DNA of 64,000 bases from Mycobacterium sp. URHB0044. GTDB taxonomy: Bacteria; Actinomycetota; Actinomycetes; Mycobacteriales; Mycobacteriaceae. A program made the position numbers and the translations under genes. Shown one piece after another: positions 27,267-36,297 of this stretch. The stretch spans positions 186,001 to 250,000 of the forward strand of contig NZ_JIAW01000003.1 of the NCBI RefSeq assembly GCF_000620625.1. The letters run 5' to 3'. The notes below the pieces were generated by a model. It was not told the origin of the DNA. It ran no database searches and saw only the letters and a program-made list of their open reading frames with translations. Numbering within the stretch: the first letter of the stretch is position 1; each line of letters begins with the position of its first letter.

Positions 27267-28763
27267 GTGGCCACCGAGAATCCGCAGACCATCGCCTACC
27301 CCGCGCCAGGCGCCCGCCCCCTCCGACGCGAAGACGCAGCCCTGGCACCGCATGTCATCGTCCTGTTCGGAGCCACCGGCGACCTTGCGAAACGCAAGCT
27401 CCTGCCGGGTATGGCGTACCTGGTGCAATCCGCTCTGGCGCCGAAGATCCGGGTGGTCGGCACGTCGTTGGAGGACCTCACCGACGAGGAGTTCCGCGCG
27501 TTGACCAAGGAGGCCGTCAACGCGTTCGGCAACCACGAGCTGACCGACGAGCAGTGGACCGCGTTCGCCAGCCGGATCTCCTACGTGCCGCAAAGCGCGG
27601 GTCCCGAGGCGTTGGCCGAAGCCGTGGCCGACGCCGAGGCCGAGCTCGGTCAGGATGTCCAACGACTGCACTACCTTTCGGTTCCGCCGAAGGCCGCCAG
27701 GGCCGTCATCACCATGCTCAAGGAGGCCAAGCTGGTGGAGCGCTCCCGGGTGGTGATGGAGAAGCCGTTCGGCACCGACCTGGCCAGCGCCATCGAGCTC
27801 AACGACTTCGTGCACCAGACCTTCCGCGAGCGGCAGATCTTCCGCATCGACCACTTCCTCGGCAAGGAGGCGGCGCAGAACATCCTGGCGTTCAGGTTCG
27901 CCAACGGGCTCTTCGAGCCGATCTGGAACCGCAACTTCATCGACCACATCCAGATCGACATCCCCGAGACGCTCGGCCTGGACCAACGGGCCAACTTCTA
28001 CGAGAGCACCGGCGCCTTCAAGGACATGGTGGTCACCCACCTGTTCCAGGTCATGGCGTTCGTCGTGATGGAACCGCCGACCGCCCTGGAACCGCGCGCC
28101 ATCAGCGAGGAGAAGAACAAGGTCTTCCGCTCGATGCTGCCGGTCCACTCCAATGACGTCGTGCGCGGCCAGTACGCCGGGTATCGGGACGAGGAAGGGG
28201 TGGCACGGGACTCCGACACCGAGACGTTCATCGCACTCAAGGTCGGCATCGACAACTGGCGGTGGGCGGGCGTCCCGATCTACCTACGCACCGGCAAGAA
28301 GATGGCCGAAGGCATGCGGATCATCTCGATCGCCTTCAGGGAGGCGCCGCGCACGATGTTCCCCGCCGGCTCGGGCGTCGGCTCCCAGGGACCGGACCAC
28401 CTGACGTTCGACCTGGCCGACGCGTCCAAGGTGTCGCTGTCCTTCTACGGCAAGCGGCCCGGCCCTGGCATGAAGCTCGACAAGATGTCCATGCAGTTCT
28501 CCACGCAGGAGACCGCCCAATTGGGTGACGTGCTGGAGGCCTACGAACGGCTGATCCTCGACGCAATGCGCGGTGACCACACGTTGTTCACCACCGCCGA
28601 GGGCATCGAATCATTGTGGGAGCGTTCGGTACAGCTGCTCGACGACCCTCCGCCGGTGAAGCTGTATCCGCAAGGAACGTGGGGCCCCAACGCGATTCAT
28701 CAGCTGATCGCGCCGAACGCGTGGCGGTTGCCGTTCGAGCGGGCGTGGCGGGAGAAGAAGTAG
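27267..28763 (+). CDS. zwf: Glucose-6-phosphate 1-dehydrogenase
   Basis: A 498-residue enzyme making 6-phosphogluconolactone and NADPH, the entry to the oxidative pentose phosphate pathway. The nucleotide site is FGATGDLAKRKLLPGMA near 34-50, MEKPFG near 164-169, and the catalytic signature RIDHFLGKE near 193-201 (Phe replaces the usual Tyr in RIDHYLGK). The C-terminal beta+alpha domain is complete (GDHTLFTTAEGIESLW, YPQGTWGP). The start is GTG 27267; the long upstream frame is a shadow of the SRPBCC gene. Its stop abuts the stop of convergent mceF with a single base between them. Confidence 0.93.
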   Translation: MATENPQTIAYPAPGARPLRREDAALAPHVIVLFGATGDLAKRKLLPGMAYLVQSALAPKIRVVGTSLEDLTDEEFRALTKEAVNAFGNHELTDEQWTAFASRISYVPQSAGPEALAEAVADAEAELGQDVQRLHYLSVPPKAARAVITMLKEAKLVERSRVVMEKPFGTDLASAIELNDFVHQTFRERQIFRIDHFLGKEAAQNILAFRFANGLFEPIWNRNFIDHIQIDIPETLGLDQRANFYESTGAFKDMVVTHLFQVMAFVVMEPPTALEPRAISEEKNKVFRSMLPVHSNDVVRGQYAGYRDEEGVARDSDTETFIALKVGIDNWRWAGVPIYLRTGKKMAEGMRIISIAFREAPRTMFPAGSGVGSQGPDHLTFDLADASKVSLSFYGKRPGPGMKLDKMSMQFSTQETAQLGDVLEAYERLILDAMRGDHTLFTTAEGIESLWERSVQLLDDPPPVKLYPQGTWGPNAIHQLIAPNAWRLPFERAWREKK

Positions 28764-28764
28764 C

Positions 28765-30234
28765 TCAGCCCGGCGTCAGCATCGACTGCCACGTCTGGTT
28801 GCCCGGGTGTGCCAAATCGCCCTGGGTGTAACGCCTGCCGTCGGGGCCGATGTAGTCGCCGGTGGCCGGATCGTAGGGCACGAAGGCCACCGGCGTGGGC
28901 GCCGCGGCAGCGGGAGGAGGCGGACCGGCTGACGCGGCCGGGCCGGGCCACGCCACCCCAGGCGGGAACTGCGGAACGCCCTGGCCGGAGAGCGTCGCGT
29001 TGGGGTCGCCCTTCCAGTTGTTGCCGTCGTTGAGCGGGACGTACTGCTCACCGCTTTCGCAGAGTTCGACGGTCGGCGCCCGCTTCGCGGGATCGCTTTC
29101 ACACGGAATGTTGCGTACCCCACGAACATTCAGTGATGAGTCCTGCGGAACCCGGCAGTACAACTCACCGGTGGTCCGGTCAGGCGCATCGGTGTCCGAC
29201 GGCGAGCGCTGCTGCTGTACGGGCAGGAACCCGGTGTTGCACGGTGGCGGCAGGTTGAGGTTGAGATTGAAGTCGAGGTAGATGCCCTTGTACGCCTGCT
29301 TGGTGTCCGCGTTCGGGAGCGCGATCGCCGACATGACGGCCGTTCCCTGCGGGAAGAGCACCAGCAGTTGCTCGATGTCGGAGCGGTAGGTCACCGCGAT
29401 CTCGCCGAGGCTCACCATGTTGGCCAGCAAGACCGGCAGGGCGGGAGCCACCCGGTCGAACGCCGCCTTGCCCTCGTCGAGCGCGGGGCCGGCCTGGTTG
29501 AGCAGATCGCCGACGGCGGCGTCCTGCGCCGCGAACTGGCCGGTGATCGACGCCATGTGCTGCGCCCACGTTGCAATCGAATCCGCAGTCTGCGCTTGGG
29601 AGTTCAGCACCGGCGGGGACTGGTCGATCAGCCGAACGAGCGGATCCTTCGCCTTGGCCGCCTCGATCGCCAGCGCCGTGGATCCGTCGACGATGTGCGC
29701 CAACTGCGGCCCCAGCCCGGCGACGGCCTTGCTCGCTTCGTCGACGACCGTCTTCAGATCGTCCTGCGGGATCGCTTTCAGCGCGGTGTTGGTCGTGTCG
29801 AGCAGGGTGCCGATGTCGGCCGGGATCTGGACCTTGCCCACGGGTATCACGTCGCCGTCGCGCAGCGGCGCGGCACCGGCGGCCGTCGTCGGCGTCAACT
29901 CCAGGAACTGTTCGCCTACCGCGGAGCGGCTGTGCACGGCCGCGGTGACGTCCGACGGAATCTCGGTGTCCGAGTTCAGCGTCAGCACGGCACGGACGCC
30001 GTCGTGCGTCACGTCGACCGACTTGACCCTGCCGATCTCGGTCCCCCGGTAGGTCACCACGGACGTCGGGTAGAGCCCGCCGGTGGCGGGCAGGTCGACG
30101 GTCACCGTGTACCGGCCGACGCCGAGCAATGCAGGGACGTTGACGAAGCCGAATGCCATTACCCCGCAGGCGCTGACCGTGATCGCGCCGAGGATCGCCA
30201 ACTGCGTCCACACCGCACGGGAAAGCCGCAGCAC
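28765..30234 (-). CDS. mceF: MCE family protein MceF
   Basis: A 489-residue Mce protein, last of the operon. One N-terminal membrane helix (LAILGAITVSACGVMAFGF) is followed by the MlaD/MCE domain (YTVTVDLPATGGLYPTSVVTYRGTEIGRV near 42-70), a long helical region and a Pro/Ala-rich tail (PPPPAAAAPTP). Six such subunits are known to build a tunnel that carries lipids from the outer envelope to the YrbE permease. GTG start at 30234, one base after the mceE stop. Three to four cysteines in the C-terminal half may form disulfides outside the membrane. Confidence 0.93.
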   Translation of the reverse strand: MLRLSRAVWTQLAILGAITVSACGVMAFGFVNVPALLGVGRYTVTVDLPATGGLYPTSVVTYRGTEIGRVKSVDVTHDGVRAVLTLNSDTEIPSDVTAAVHSRSAVGEQFLELTPTTAAGAAPLRDGDVIPVGKVQIPADIGTLLDTTNTALKAIPQDDLKTVVDEASKAVAGLGPQLAHIVDGSTALAIEAAKAKDPLVRLIDQSPPVLNSQAQTADSIATWAQHMASITGQFAAQDAAVGDLLNQAGPALDEGKAAFDRVAPALPVLLANMVSLGEIAVTYRSDIEQLLVLFPQGTAVMSAIALPNADTKQAYKGIYLDFNLNLNLPPPCNTGFLPVQQQRSPSDTDAPDRTTGELYCRVPQDSSLNVRGVRNIPCESDPAKRAPTVELCESGEQYVPLNDGNNWKGDPNATLSGQGVPQFPPGVAWPGPAASAGPPPPAAAAPTPVAFVPYDPATGDYIGPDGRRYTQGDLAHPGNQTWQSMLTPG

Positions 30235-30235
30235 G

Positions 30236-31357
30236 TCAGTACGCTCCCCAGTGGTATGGCGCGATGAGCGGGTTGCCCGCGGTATACGGGCTGGGCATCT
30301 GGCCGATCGTGCGGCCCCACTGCATTTCGAGTTCGGTGAGATCGCCCTCCCAACGCGTGCCCGTGAACAGGCCGCTGTCCAGCCGGCTCAAGGTCAAGTC
30401 GATGACGAGCGTGATGTTGGCGAAGTCACCGCGGAACCAGTTGGCGACGGTGCTCTTCACCCAGGGATACGTCGACAGGAAGTCCAGGCCCCTCGTCAGT
30501 GCCGGGCCGGCATTGGCAAGCTCGCGGAATACCGGTGCAATGCTGCGCAGATTGTCGATCAGCGATTCCTTGGTCTGGATGACCGTGGAGTTGGCGATGG
30601 CGCTGAACTTGCCGAGCGCATCGATGGCGTCGGCCAGCTTGGTGCGTGAATCCGCCAGCACGCCAAGCGCTTGCGGGATCGTGGTGAGCGCCCTGTCCAC
30701 CGTTTCGTCGTTCGCGGCCACCTGGCCTGCCAGCGAGTCCAGCCGCTCGGTGGCGGTGATGATGTCGTCGGTCTGATCGTTGAGCTGGGCGGTGAACGTG
30801 TCGAGTTGGGTGAGGAGACTGCGCATGTCGTTCTCGCGACCGGCCAGCGCGCTTGCGAACGCCTGGTTGATCTCCTGCAGCTGAGCCAGCCCGCCGCCGT
30901 TGAGCAGGATCGACACCGAGGCCAGTGTCTGTTCGGTGGTCGGATACGTGCTTGCGGACGACAACCCGATCACCGAACCGTCGTGCAGCGCGCCCTGGGG
31001 TGGCTGGTCGGTGGGCGGCGCAAGTTCAATGTGCATGGACCCCAGCAGGCTGGTCTGCCCGACCTTCGCGGTGCTGTTCGCCGGAAGGTGCACGTTGCCA
31101 TCGATCTTCATCGTCACCAACGCATGCCAGTCCTGCACTTCGATGTTCGTGACGTTGCCGACGTTCACGTCGGCGACCCGCACCCGGGTGTTCTGCTGGA
31201 TGACGACGACGTCGGGCAGTTGCGCCTGGATCGTGTAGGAACCGTCGCCGCCGCCCGCGGTCCCCGGCAGACTCAGCGAGTTCAGCCCCCGCCACTGGCA
31301 GCCCGCAACGGTCAACGCACACGCGACGACGAGGACCGCCGCCAGCCGCCGCCTCAC
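30236..31357 (-). CDS. mceE: MCE family lipoprotein MceE
   Basis: A 373-residue Mce protein with a lipoprotein signal: hydrophobic segment and lipobox VAGC with Cys20, the usual distinction of the E subunit. The MCE domain follows (YTIQAQLPDVVVIQQNTRVRVADVNVGNV), then a long helical part. Start is GTG 31357, overlapping the mceD stop by 4 nt; the longer frame extending to 31600 lies inside mceD and is not used. Part of the hetero-hexameric lipid tunnel. Confidence 0.93.
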   Translation of the reverse strand: MRRRLAAVLVVACALTVAGCQWRGLNSLSLPGTAGGGDGSYTIQAQLPDVVVIQQNTRVRVADVNVGNVTNIEVQDWHALVTMKIDGNVHLPANSTAKVGQTSLLGSMHIELAPPTDQPPQGALHDGSVIGLSSASTYPTTEQTLASVSILLNGGGLAQLQEINQAFASALAGRENDMRSLLTQLDTFTAQLNDQTDDIITATERLDSLAGQVAANDETVDRALTTIPQALGVLADSRTKLADAIDALGKFSAIANSTVIQTKESLIDNLRSIAPVFRELANAGPALTRGLDFLSTYPWVKSTVANWFRGDFANITLVIDLTLSRLDSGLFTGTRWEGDLTELEMQWGRTIGQMPSPYTAGNPLIAPYHWGAY

Positions 31358-32646
31358 GGTGGACCTCCGGGCACCATGATCCCGCTCAGACCCTGCTCCG
31401 GGTCGGTAGGGGTGCCGATGGCGGGCGCTTCGGCGGGCAGTGGTGCGGCGTCCACCGCCGGCGCTGGGTGGGGGTTGAGCCGGTCCTCGCTGTAGGTGAT
31501 CTCGTTGGGCCGTGCCGCGGCACCCACGAACGGGTTGACGCCGAGCGGGAGGTAGTTGTACTGCCGGTTCTTGATGATCGGCGCGAGATACTGGACACAC
31601 AACTTCGACGAGTCCTGGTAACCCTCGCGGGAGGCGGCCTGGATTGCGCTGCAGATGAATTGGACGGTGTTGGCGAAGTTGACGGGCGCGAGTATGCCCG
31701 TGACCGCGCTCTGGGCGGGCTGATAGATGTTCATGAAGTTCTGGAACACCGTCGGCGTGATGTGCAATACCTGTTTGACGTCGCCTCGGCTGTCGTTGAG
31801 CGCCGTGGTGATCGCGTTGAGCCGGTCGACGGTGACGCCGATGCCCTCGCGGTTGTCGGCGAGGAACCCGCGCAGGTCGGTCACCGCGCCGTCCAGACCC
31901 TGTGTCGCGTCGGCGACTTCGTTGGGCGTGTTGGACAGCACCGTGGTGACGTCGGCGAGGTTGACGTTGAACGCGGCGAGCAGATCGCTGCTCGACGTCA
32001 ACGCCGACACCAGCAACTGGAGGTTGCGGACCGTGCTGAAGATGTCGGCGCTGTGGTCGCCAAGCACCGAAACCGCCTGGGACAGCTTGACGACCGTGTC
32101 GTGCGCCGTGTCACCCTGTCCGCGCAGGTTGGCCGCAGCGGTGCCGATGAACTCGCCGACGGCACTCGGACCGCCCGGCGTCGCGGGTTGCAACGAGTCG
32201 GTCAGCTTCTCGAGCTGCTGTCGGAAGTCGTCCCACTCGACGGGGACTGCCGTGCGGTCCTGCGGAATAGTCGCGCCCGCTGCGAGTTTCGGGCCTCCCG
32301 CGTACGCGGGAACGAGTTGGATGGCGCGTGCGCTGACCAGGGACGGCGACAATATTGCGGCCTTGACGTCGGACGGCACGGGGTACTGCGAGTCGACCGA
32401 GAAGGTCACCTTGCTGGTATTCGGCTGCGGCTCGATCTTGTCCACCGTGCCGACGGCGACGCCGAGGATGCGGACCTCGTCGCCGGTGTACAGACCGTTG
32501 GTGTTGGCGAAGTAGGCGACGAAGGTGTTCTGGGTGACTCCCTTCCACCAGGGCGTGGCCACCACCGTGAGGGCGACGGCCAGGATGACCACCAGTGCCG
32601 TGCCGGTCGCGGCGCGGACCACGCGGGTGTTGATCGACACGGTCAC
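31354..32646 (-). CDS. mceD: MCE family protein MceD
   Basis: A 430-residue Mce protein: N-terminal membrane helix (TALVVILAVALTVVATPWW), the MCE domain with FVAYFANTNGLYTGDEVRILGVAVGTVDKI, a long helical rod, then a Pro/Ala-rich C-terminus. GTG start at 32646 overlaps the mceC stop by 4 nt; its stop overlaps the mceE start. The order in the operon and the helix-MCE-rod layout identify it as the D subunit. Confidence 0.92.
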   Translation of the reverse strand: MTVSINTRVVRAATGTALVVILAVALTVVATPWWKGVTQNTFVAYFANTNGLYTGDEVRILGVAVGTVDKIEPQPNTSKVTFSVDSQYPVPSDVKAAILSPSLVSARAIQLVPAYAGGPKLAAGATIPQDRTAVPVEWDDFRQQLEKLTDSLQPATPGGPSAVGEFIGTAAANLRGQGDTAHDTVVKLSQAVSVLGDHSADIFSTVRNLQLLVSALTSSSDLLAAFNVNLADVTTVLSNTPNEVADATQGLDGAVTDLRGFLADNREGIGVTVDRLNAITTALNDSRGDVKQVLHITPTVFQNFMNIYQPAQSAVTGILAPVNFANTVQFICSAIQAASREGYQDSSKLCVQYLAPIIKNRQYNYLPLGVNPFVGAAARPNEITYSEDRLNPHPAPAVDAAPLPAEAPAIGTPTDPEQGLSGIMVPGGPP

Positions 32647-33986
32647 TGACCCCCTTCCCCTGGCGGTGTGACGGGGAACGGCACGTAGACCGGAGGTTCC
32701 TTCTGCTCGGGTTTCACGTCGGCGGGCGGTCCGGGCGGCGGACCTCCCGCCGGCGGCGCGGGCAGCGGCTCGCGGTGGGGGTAGCGACCGGGGAACTGCT
32801 CCGGCAGGTTGGGATCGGCATTGCCCGTAATCGCCTCGGGCAGTGTCAGATTTGGGTCACCGCCCTGACCCGTGCGGGGAAACGGGACCGGCAGCGCAGG
32901 GGTTCCGGCCTGGCCGACGGGCGGATCGACCAGCTGTGAGGGCAACAGCACGTTGGGATCGAGGCCCAGATCCGAGAAGGCGGCGTCGATGAACGGTTGA
33001 CTGAACTGACCCGGCACGAGGTTGACCACCGAAGCCTTGAAGAACGGTCCCGCGCCGAGCACTTCGCCGAACGACATCGCGTACCGCCGCAGCAGCCCCA
33101 ATGTCTTCTGCAGTTCCCGTTTGCGGTTATCGAGGATGCCGAGCACGCCGTTGAGCTTGTCGAGTGCGGGCCTGAGTTGCGTCCGGTTGTCGGCGACCAA
33201 TCCGGACAACTGGTGCGACACCGCGGTCAGGTCGTTCATCAACGCGTCGACGGAACTACGTTGCGCGAGTAGTTCCCTCAGCAGGGCGTTCGCGTTGACC
33301 ACCAGGGCGGCGATCTGATCGCTGCGCTTCGCGAGCACGCCCGTCACCTTGTTGGCGTTCGCCAGTAGATTGCGCAGCTGCGCGTCGCGGGTGTTCAGGG
33401 TGTCGGAGAATCGGGCGACGCCCTCGAGTGCGACCTTCACGTCCGGCGGCGTGTTCTCGAAGGTCTGCGCCAACGTCGTCAGCGACGCGGACAGTTGGGT
33501 CGTGTCGAGCCCGCTGATGGTCGTGGTCAGATCGCCGAGGGCGCTGGGCAAGTCGTAGGGAGACGTGGTCCGCTCGATCGGGATGGGGCCGGTGAGCCGT
33601 CCGTCTCCGCGTGGAGTCAGCTCGAGCATCTTGGTCCCGAGCACGGTCTCGGTCTTGATCGCGGCTTCGGTGCGGTCGCCGAGGTCGACGCCGTCGCGCA
33701 CCGTGAAGTCCACCCGCACCTGGGTGCCCTCGAGATGGATCGCCGAGACTCTACCGACGGACATGCCGGACACCCGCACGTCGCTGTCGGTCTTGATGCC
33801 ACCGGCCTCCGCGAAGTAGGCGGCGTAGTCTCCGGTGCCCTTGATGAACGGAATCCGGTCGTAGGAGAAGGAGGCGATGACCACGCCGACGAGGAGTGCG
33901 ATGCCGACCAGCCCGACGGCGAGCCGGTTGCGCTCGGCCAGCGGTTTGATCTTCGGCCGCTTGAACTCGATTGATGGTCTTGTCAT
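32643..33986 (-). CDS. mceC: MCE family protein MceC
   Basis: A 447-residue Mce protein. The N-terminus is basic (MTRPSIEFKRPKIKP), then one membrane helix (VGLVGIALLVGVVIASFSY), the MCE domain (YAAYFAEAGGIKTDSDVRVSGMSVGRV), helical repeats, and a long Pro-rich tail of about 90 residues. I use ATG 33986, which overlaps the mceB stop by 4 nt (ATGA), rather than the ATG at 33998. The tail is unusually rich in proline, as in other C subunits. Confidence 0.92.
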   Translation of the reverse strand: MTRPSIEFKRPKIKPLAERNRLAVGLVGIALLVGVVIASFSYDRIPFIKGTGDYAAYFAEAGGIKTDSDVRVSGMSVGRVSAIHLEGTQVRVDFTVRDGVDLGDRTEAAIKTETVLGTKMLELTPRGDGRLTGPIPIERTTSPYDLPSALGDLTTTISGLDTTQLSASLTTLAQTFENTPPDVKVALEGVARFSDTLNTRDAQLRNLLANANKVTGVLAKRSDQIAALVVNANALLRELLAQRSSVDALMNDLTAVSHQLSGLVADNRTQLRPALDKLNGVLGILDNRKRELQKTLGLLRRYAMSFGEVLGAGPFFKASVVNLVPGQFSQPFIDAAFSDLGLDPNVLLPSQLVDPPVGQAGTPALPVPFPRTGQGGDPNLTLPEAITGNADPNLPEQFPGRYPHREPLPAPPAGGPPPGPPADVKPEQKEPPVYVPFPVTPPGEGGQ

Positions 33987-35011
33987 TTGGGTGTGCACCG
34001 CCCCGTGTCTTGTCCGGCGACCTTGACGAACACGGGCTGACCACCCTTGCCGTTGAGCTTGAGGATGGCGTCGCAGAGGTAGAAGCCGAAGTAGTCGCCG
34101 TACAGGCCCTGCCGGGCCAGCACCTGGTAGGCGTCGGGAAGGGTCTTGACCAGATCGTCGACGTAGTCGTGGTCCGCCTCGATCTGCCCGGCGACCCGGT
34201 CGGTCTGCACCACCGCCTCCTTGATGGGTTGCCGGGCGTCGGTCAAGAGGTCGGCGACGGTGGCTGCCGCGCCGTTGATGTGCGCCACGCCGGTGGCGAT
34301 GTCGGTTCTGCGATCGGAGAGCCCCTGAACGAGGTCGGAGAGCTTGTCCAAGCCTTCGGCGAACTGATCGTCACGCGCCGCGAAGGTGCCGAGCACGGTG
34401 TTGAGGTTGGTGATCACCTGCCCGATGAGTTGATCGCGACCGGCCAGCGTCGTCGTCAGCGCCGAGGTTTGGGCCAGTACCGAGGAGATCGTGCCGCCCT
34501 GTCCCTGGAACACCTGCAGCAGTTCCCCGCTCAGCGCGTTCACCTGGTCGGGATCCAGTGCCCGGAACAACGGCCTGAACCCGCCGATGAGAGCGTCGAC
34601 GTCGAGCGCCGGAGACGTGCGCGCCAGCGGGATCGTCTGCCCCGGTTGAAGTTTCCGCACCGATCCCGGCCCGTCTTCGAGTGCCAGATATCGGTCGCCG
34701 ATGATGTTCTCGTATCGCACGGCAGCCCTGGTGCCGTCCGTCAGCGGTAGACCCTCGTCGATGTCGAACACCACCGTCACGGTGCCGTCCTTGTTCAGGG
34801 TCATGTCCTCGACCTTGCCGACCTCGACGCCGGCGATCCGGACGAAGTTTCCGCCCTTGAGCCCGGAGACGTTGGTGAACACCGCGCTGTAGGTGATGCG
34901 CGAGTCGAATCGGAACTGCCCGAAGACGGTCACCAGCGCGAAGACGAAGACGAGGCACACCGCGGTGAACAACGCCACCCGCGTGACGGTGCCTCTGCCG
35001 CCGGTTCTCAT
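33983..35011 (-). CDS. mceB: MCE family protein MceB
   Basis: A 342-residue Mce protein, the shortest of the six. N-terminal helix (VALFTAVCLVFVFALVTVFG), then the MCE domain (YSAVFTNVSGLKGGNFVRIAGVEVGKVEDM). The C-terminus is short, with two cysteines (FYLCDAILK, TGRCTPK). The ATG at 35011 overlaps the mceA stop by 4 nt; the longer in-frame extension upstream lies inside mceA. Fits the B subunit in size and position. Confidence 0.92.
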   Translation of the reverse strand: MRTGGRGTVTRVALFTAVCLVFVFALVTVFGQFRFDSRITYSAVFTNVSGLKGGNFVRIAGVEVGKVEDMTLNKDGTVTVVFDIDEGLPLTDGTRAAVRYENIIGDRYLALEDGPGSVRKLQPGQTIPLARTSPALDVDALIGGFRPLFRALDPDQVNALSGELLQVFQGQGGTISSVLAQTSALTTTLAGRDQLIGQVITNLNTVLGTFAARDDQFAEGLDKLSDLVQGLSDRRTDIATGVAHINGAAATVADLLTDARQPIKEAVVQTDRVAGQIEADHDYVDDLVKTLPDAYQVLARQGLYGDYFGFYLCDAILKLNGKGGQPVFVKVAGQDTGRCTPK

Positions 35012-36297
35012 GGCGGTCCCTCGTTCGGCGGGGGCGGCAACGGGCCGGGCGCCGGGCCGCCCGGATAGCGGATCTTCGGCGGCTCCGGGATTCCCTTGGT
35101 GGCGGGGAAGTAGTTGGCGAAGCCAGGGAAGCCGATGCCAGGGTTGGGTCGGACGTCCAGACCGGTGCCGAATCCGGTGTCGGTGACGAGATACTTCACC
35201 GGGAAGTTCTTGCTCACGTCGGGCAGCGAGCCGCAACTCGGTTTGCCGCCGGGTCCGCCGGTGGCGTTGACCAGGGGCAGGTTGTCGGGGTATCGGTACG
35301 GATCATCGCCTACCAGCAGCGCCGCGTCCATGATCACCGATTTACCGTTGCCGCCCAGCGCGTCTCGCCCGCCGTGTTCCAGGAACCACTGCGCACCCTG
35401 GAACAGGCAGGTGTAGGTCGGCGAGTACTTCATCAACAACGCGGTCGTCGGGTCCAGGAGGTTCATGGCGCGCACCAAGTTCGGCTGGTTGCCGCCGAGC
35501 ACGTCGATGCCCGACTGGGCGAAGCCGGCCGCGGACAACAGCGCGTGGTCGAGGGCGTCGGCATGGCTGGTGATCGTTGTGCTGGTCGTGGAAAACGAAT
35601 CGAGGACCGAGACGATGTTCTGCGCCGCATCCGAATACGCCTGCGCCGTCTGTCCGAACAGCTGCCAGTCCTGTCGCACCGTCGGCATCCGCGGATTGAC
35701 GGCCAGCAACACTTCGTTCGCGTCGGTGATGGCGTGGCCGATGACGTCTCCCTTGCCGCGCACCGCTTCCGCGACGGCCGACAGCACCGAGTTGAGCTTC
35801 GCCGGGTCGACGGCCTGTACGACCGACTGCAGGTTCTGGAACACGGTGTTGACTTCGACGGTGACGTTGCGCGACTGCAGCACCGCGCCCGGTTTCAGCG
35901 GCTGGGAAGTTCCCCCGCCTGCGGGCACCACCAGGTTGACGTACTTGGCGCCGAATGCGGTGCTGGACTTGATCTCCGCTTCGACGTCGCTCGGCAAGTA
36001 CTGGAAGTCGCCCGGATAGATCTTCAGCGTGAGCTTCGCGTCATCGGCGTCCACGGCACTGGCGTCGGCGGTGATGGATTGCACCTCGCCGATCTGGACA
36101 CCGCGCAACTTCACCTTGGCGCCGTTCTCCATCACCAGGCCGGCCCGGTCGGACACCAAGGTGAGCGTCTCGAATGACCTTGCGGCGCCGGAGAACAGCA
36201 CTGCGGTCAGCGCGCTCAGCGCGATGACCACGAGGAACAGGACAGGCGCGAACCAGATTGGGTCGATCCCACCGCGCCGACGTAAGACGGTACTCAT
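35008..36297 (-). CDS. mceA: MCE family protein MceA
   Basis: A 429-residue Mce protein, first of the six. The N-terminal helix is FAPVLFLVVIALSALTAVLF, followed by the MCE domain (LTLVSDRAGLVMENGAKVKLRGVQIGEVQSI), the helical region and CLFQGAQWFLEHGG. The end is Pro-rich (GPLPPPPNEGPP). The ATG at 36297 overlaps the yrbEB stop by 4 nt. Confidence 0.93.
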   Translation of the reverse strand: MSTVLRRRGGIDPIWFAPVLFLVVIALSALTAVLFSGAARSFETLTLVSDRAGLVMENGAKVKLRGVQIGEVQSITADASAVDADDAKLTLKIYPGDFQYLPSDVEAEIKSSTAFGAKYVNLVVPAGGGTSQPLKPGAVLQSRNVTVEVNTVFQNLQSVVQAVDPAKLNSVLSAVAEAVRGKGDVIGHAITDANEVLLAVNPRMPTVRQDWQLFGQTAQAYSDAAQNIVSVLDSFSTTSTTITSHADALDHALLSAAGFAQSGIDVLGGNQPNLVRAMNLLDPTTALLMKYSPTYTCLFQGAQWFLEHGGRDALGGNGKSVIMDAALLVGDDPYRYPDNLPLVNATGGPGGKPSCGSLPDVSKNFPVKYLVTDTGFGTGLDVRPNPGIGFPGFANYFPATKGIPEPPKIRYPGGPAPGPLPPPPNEGPP

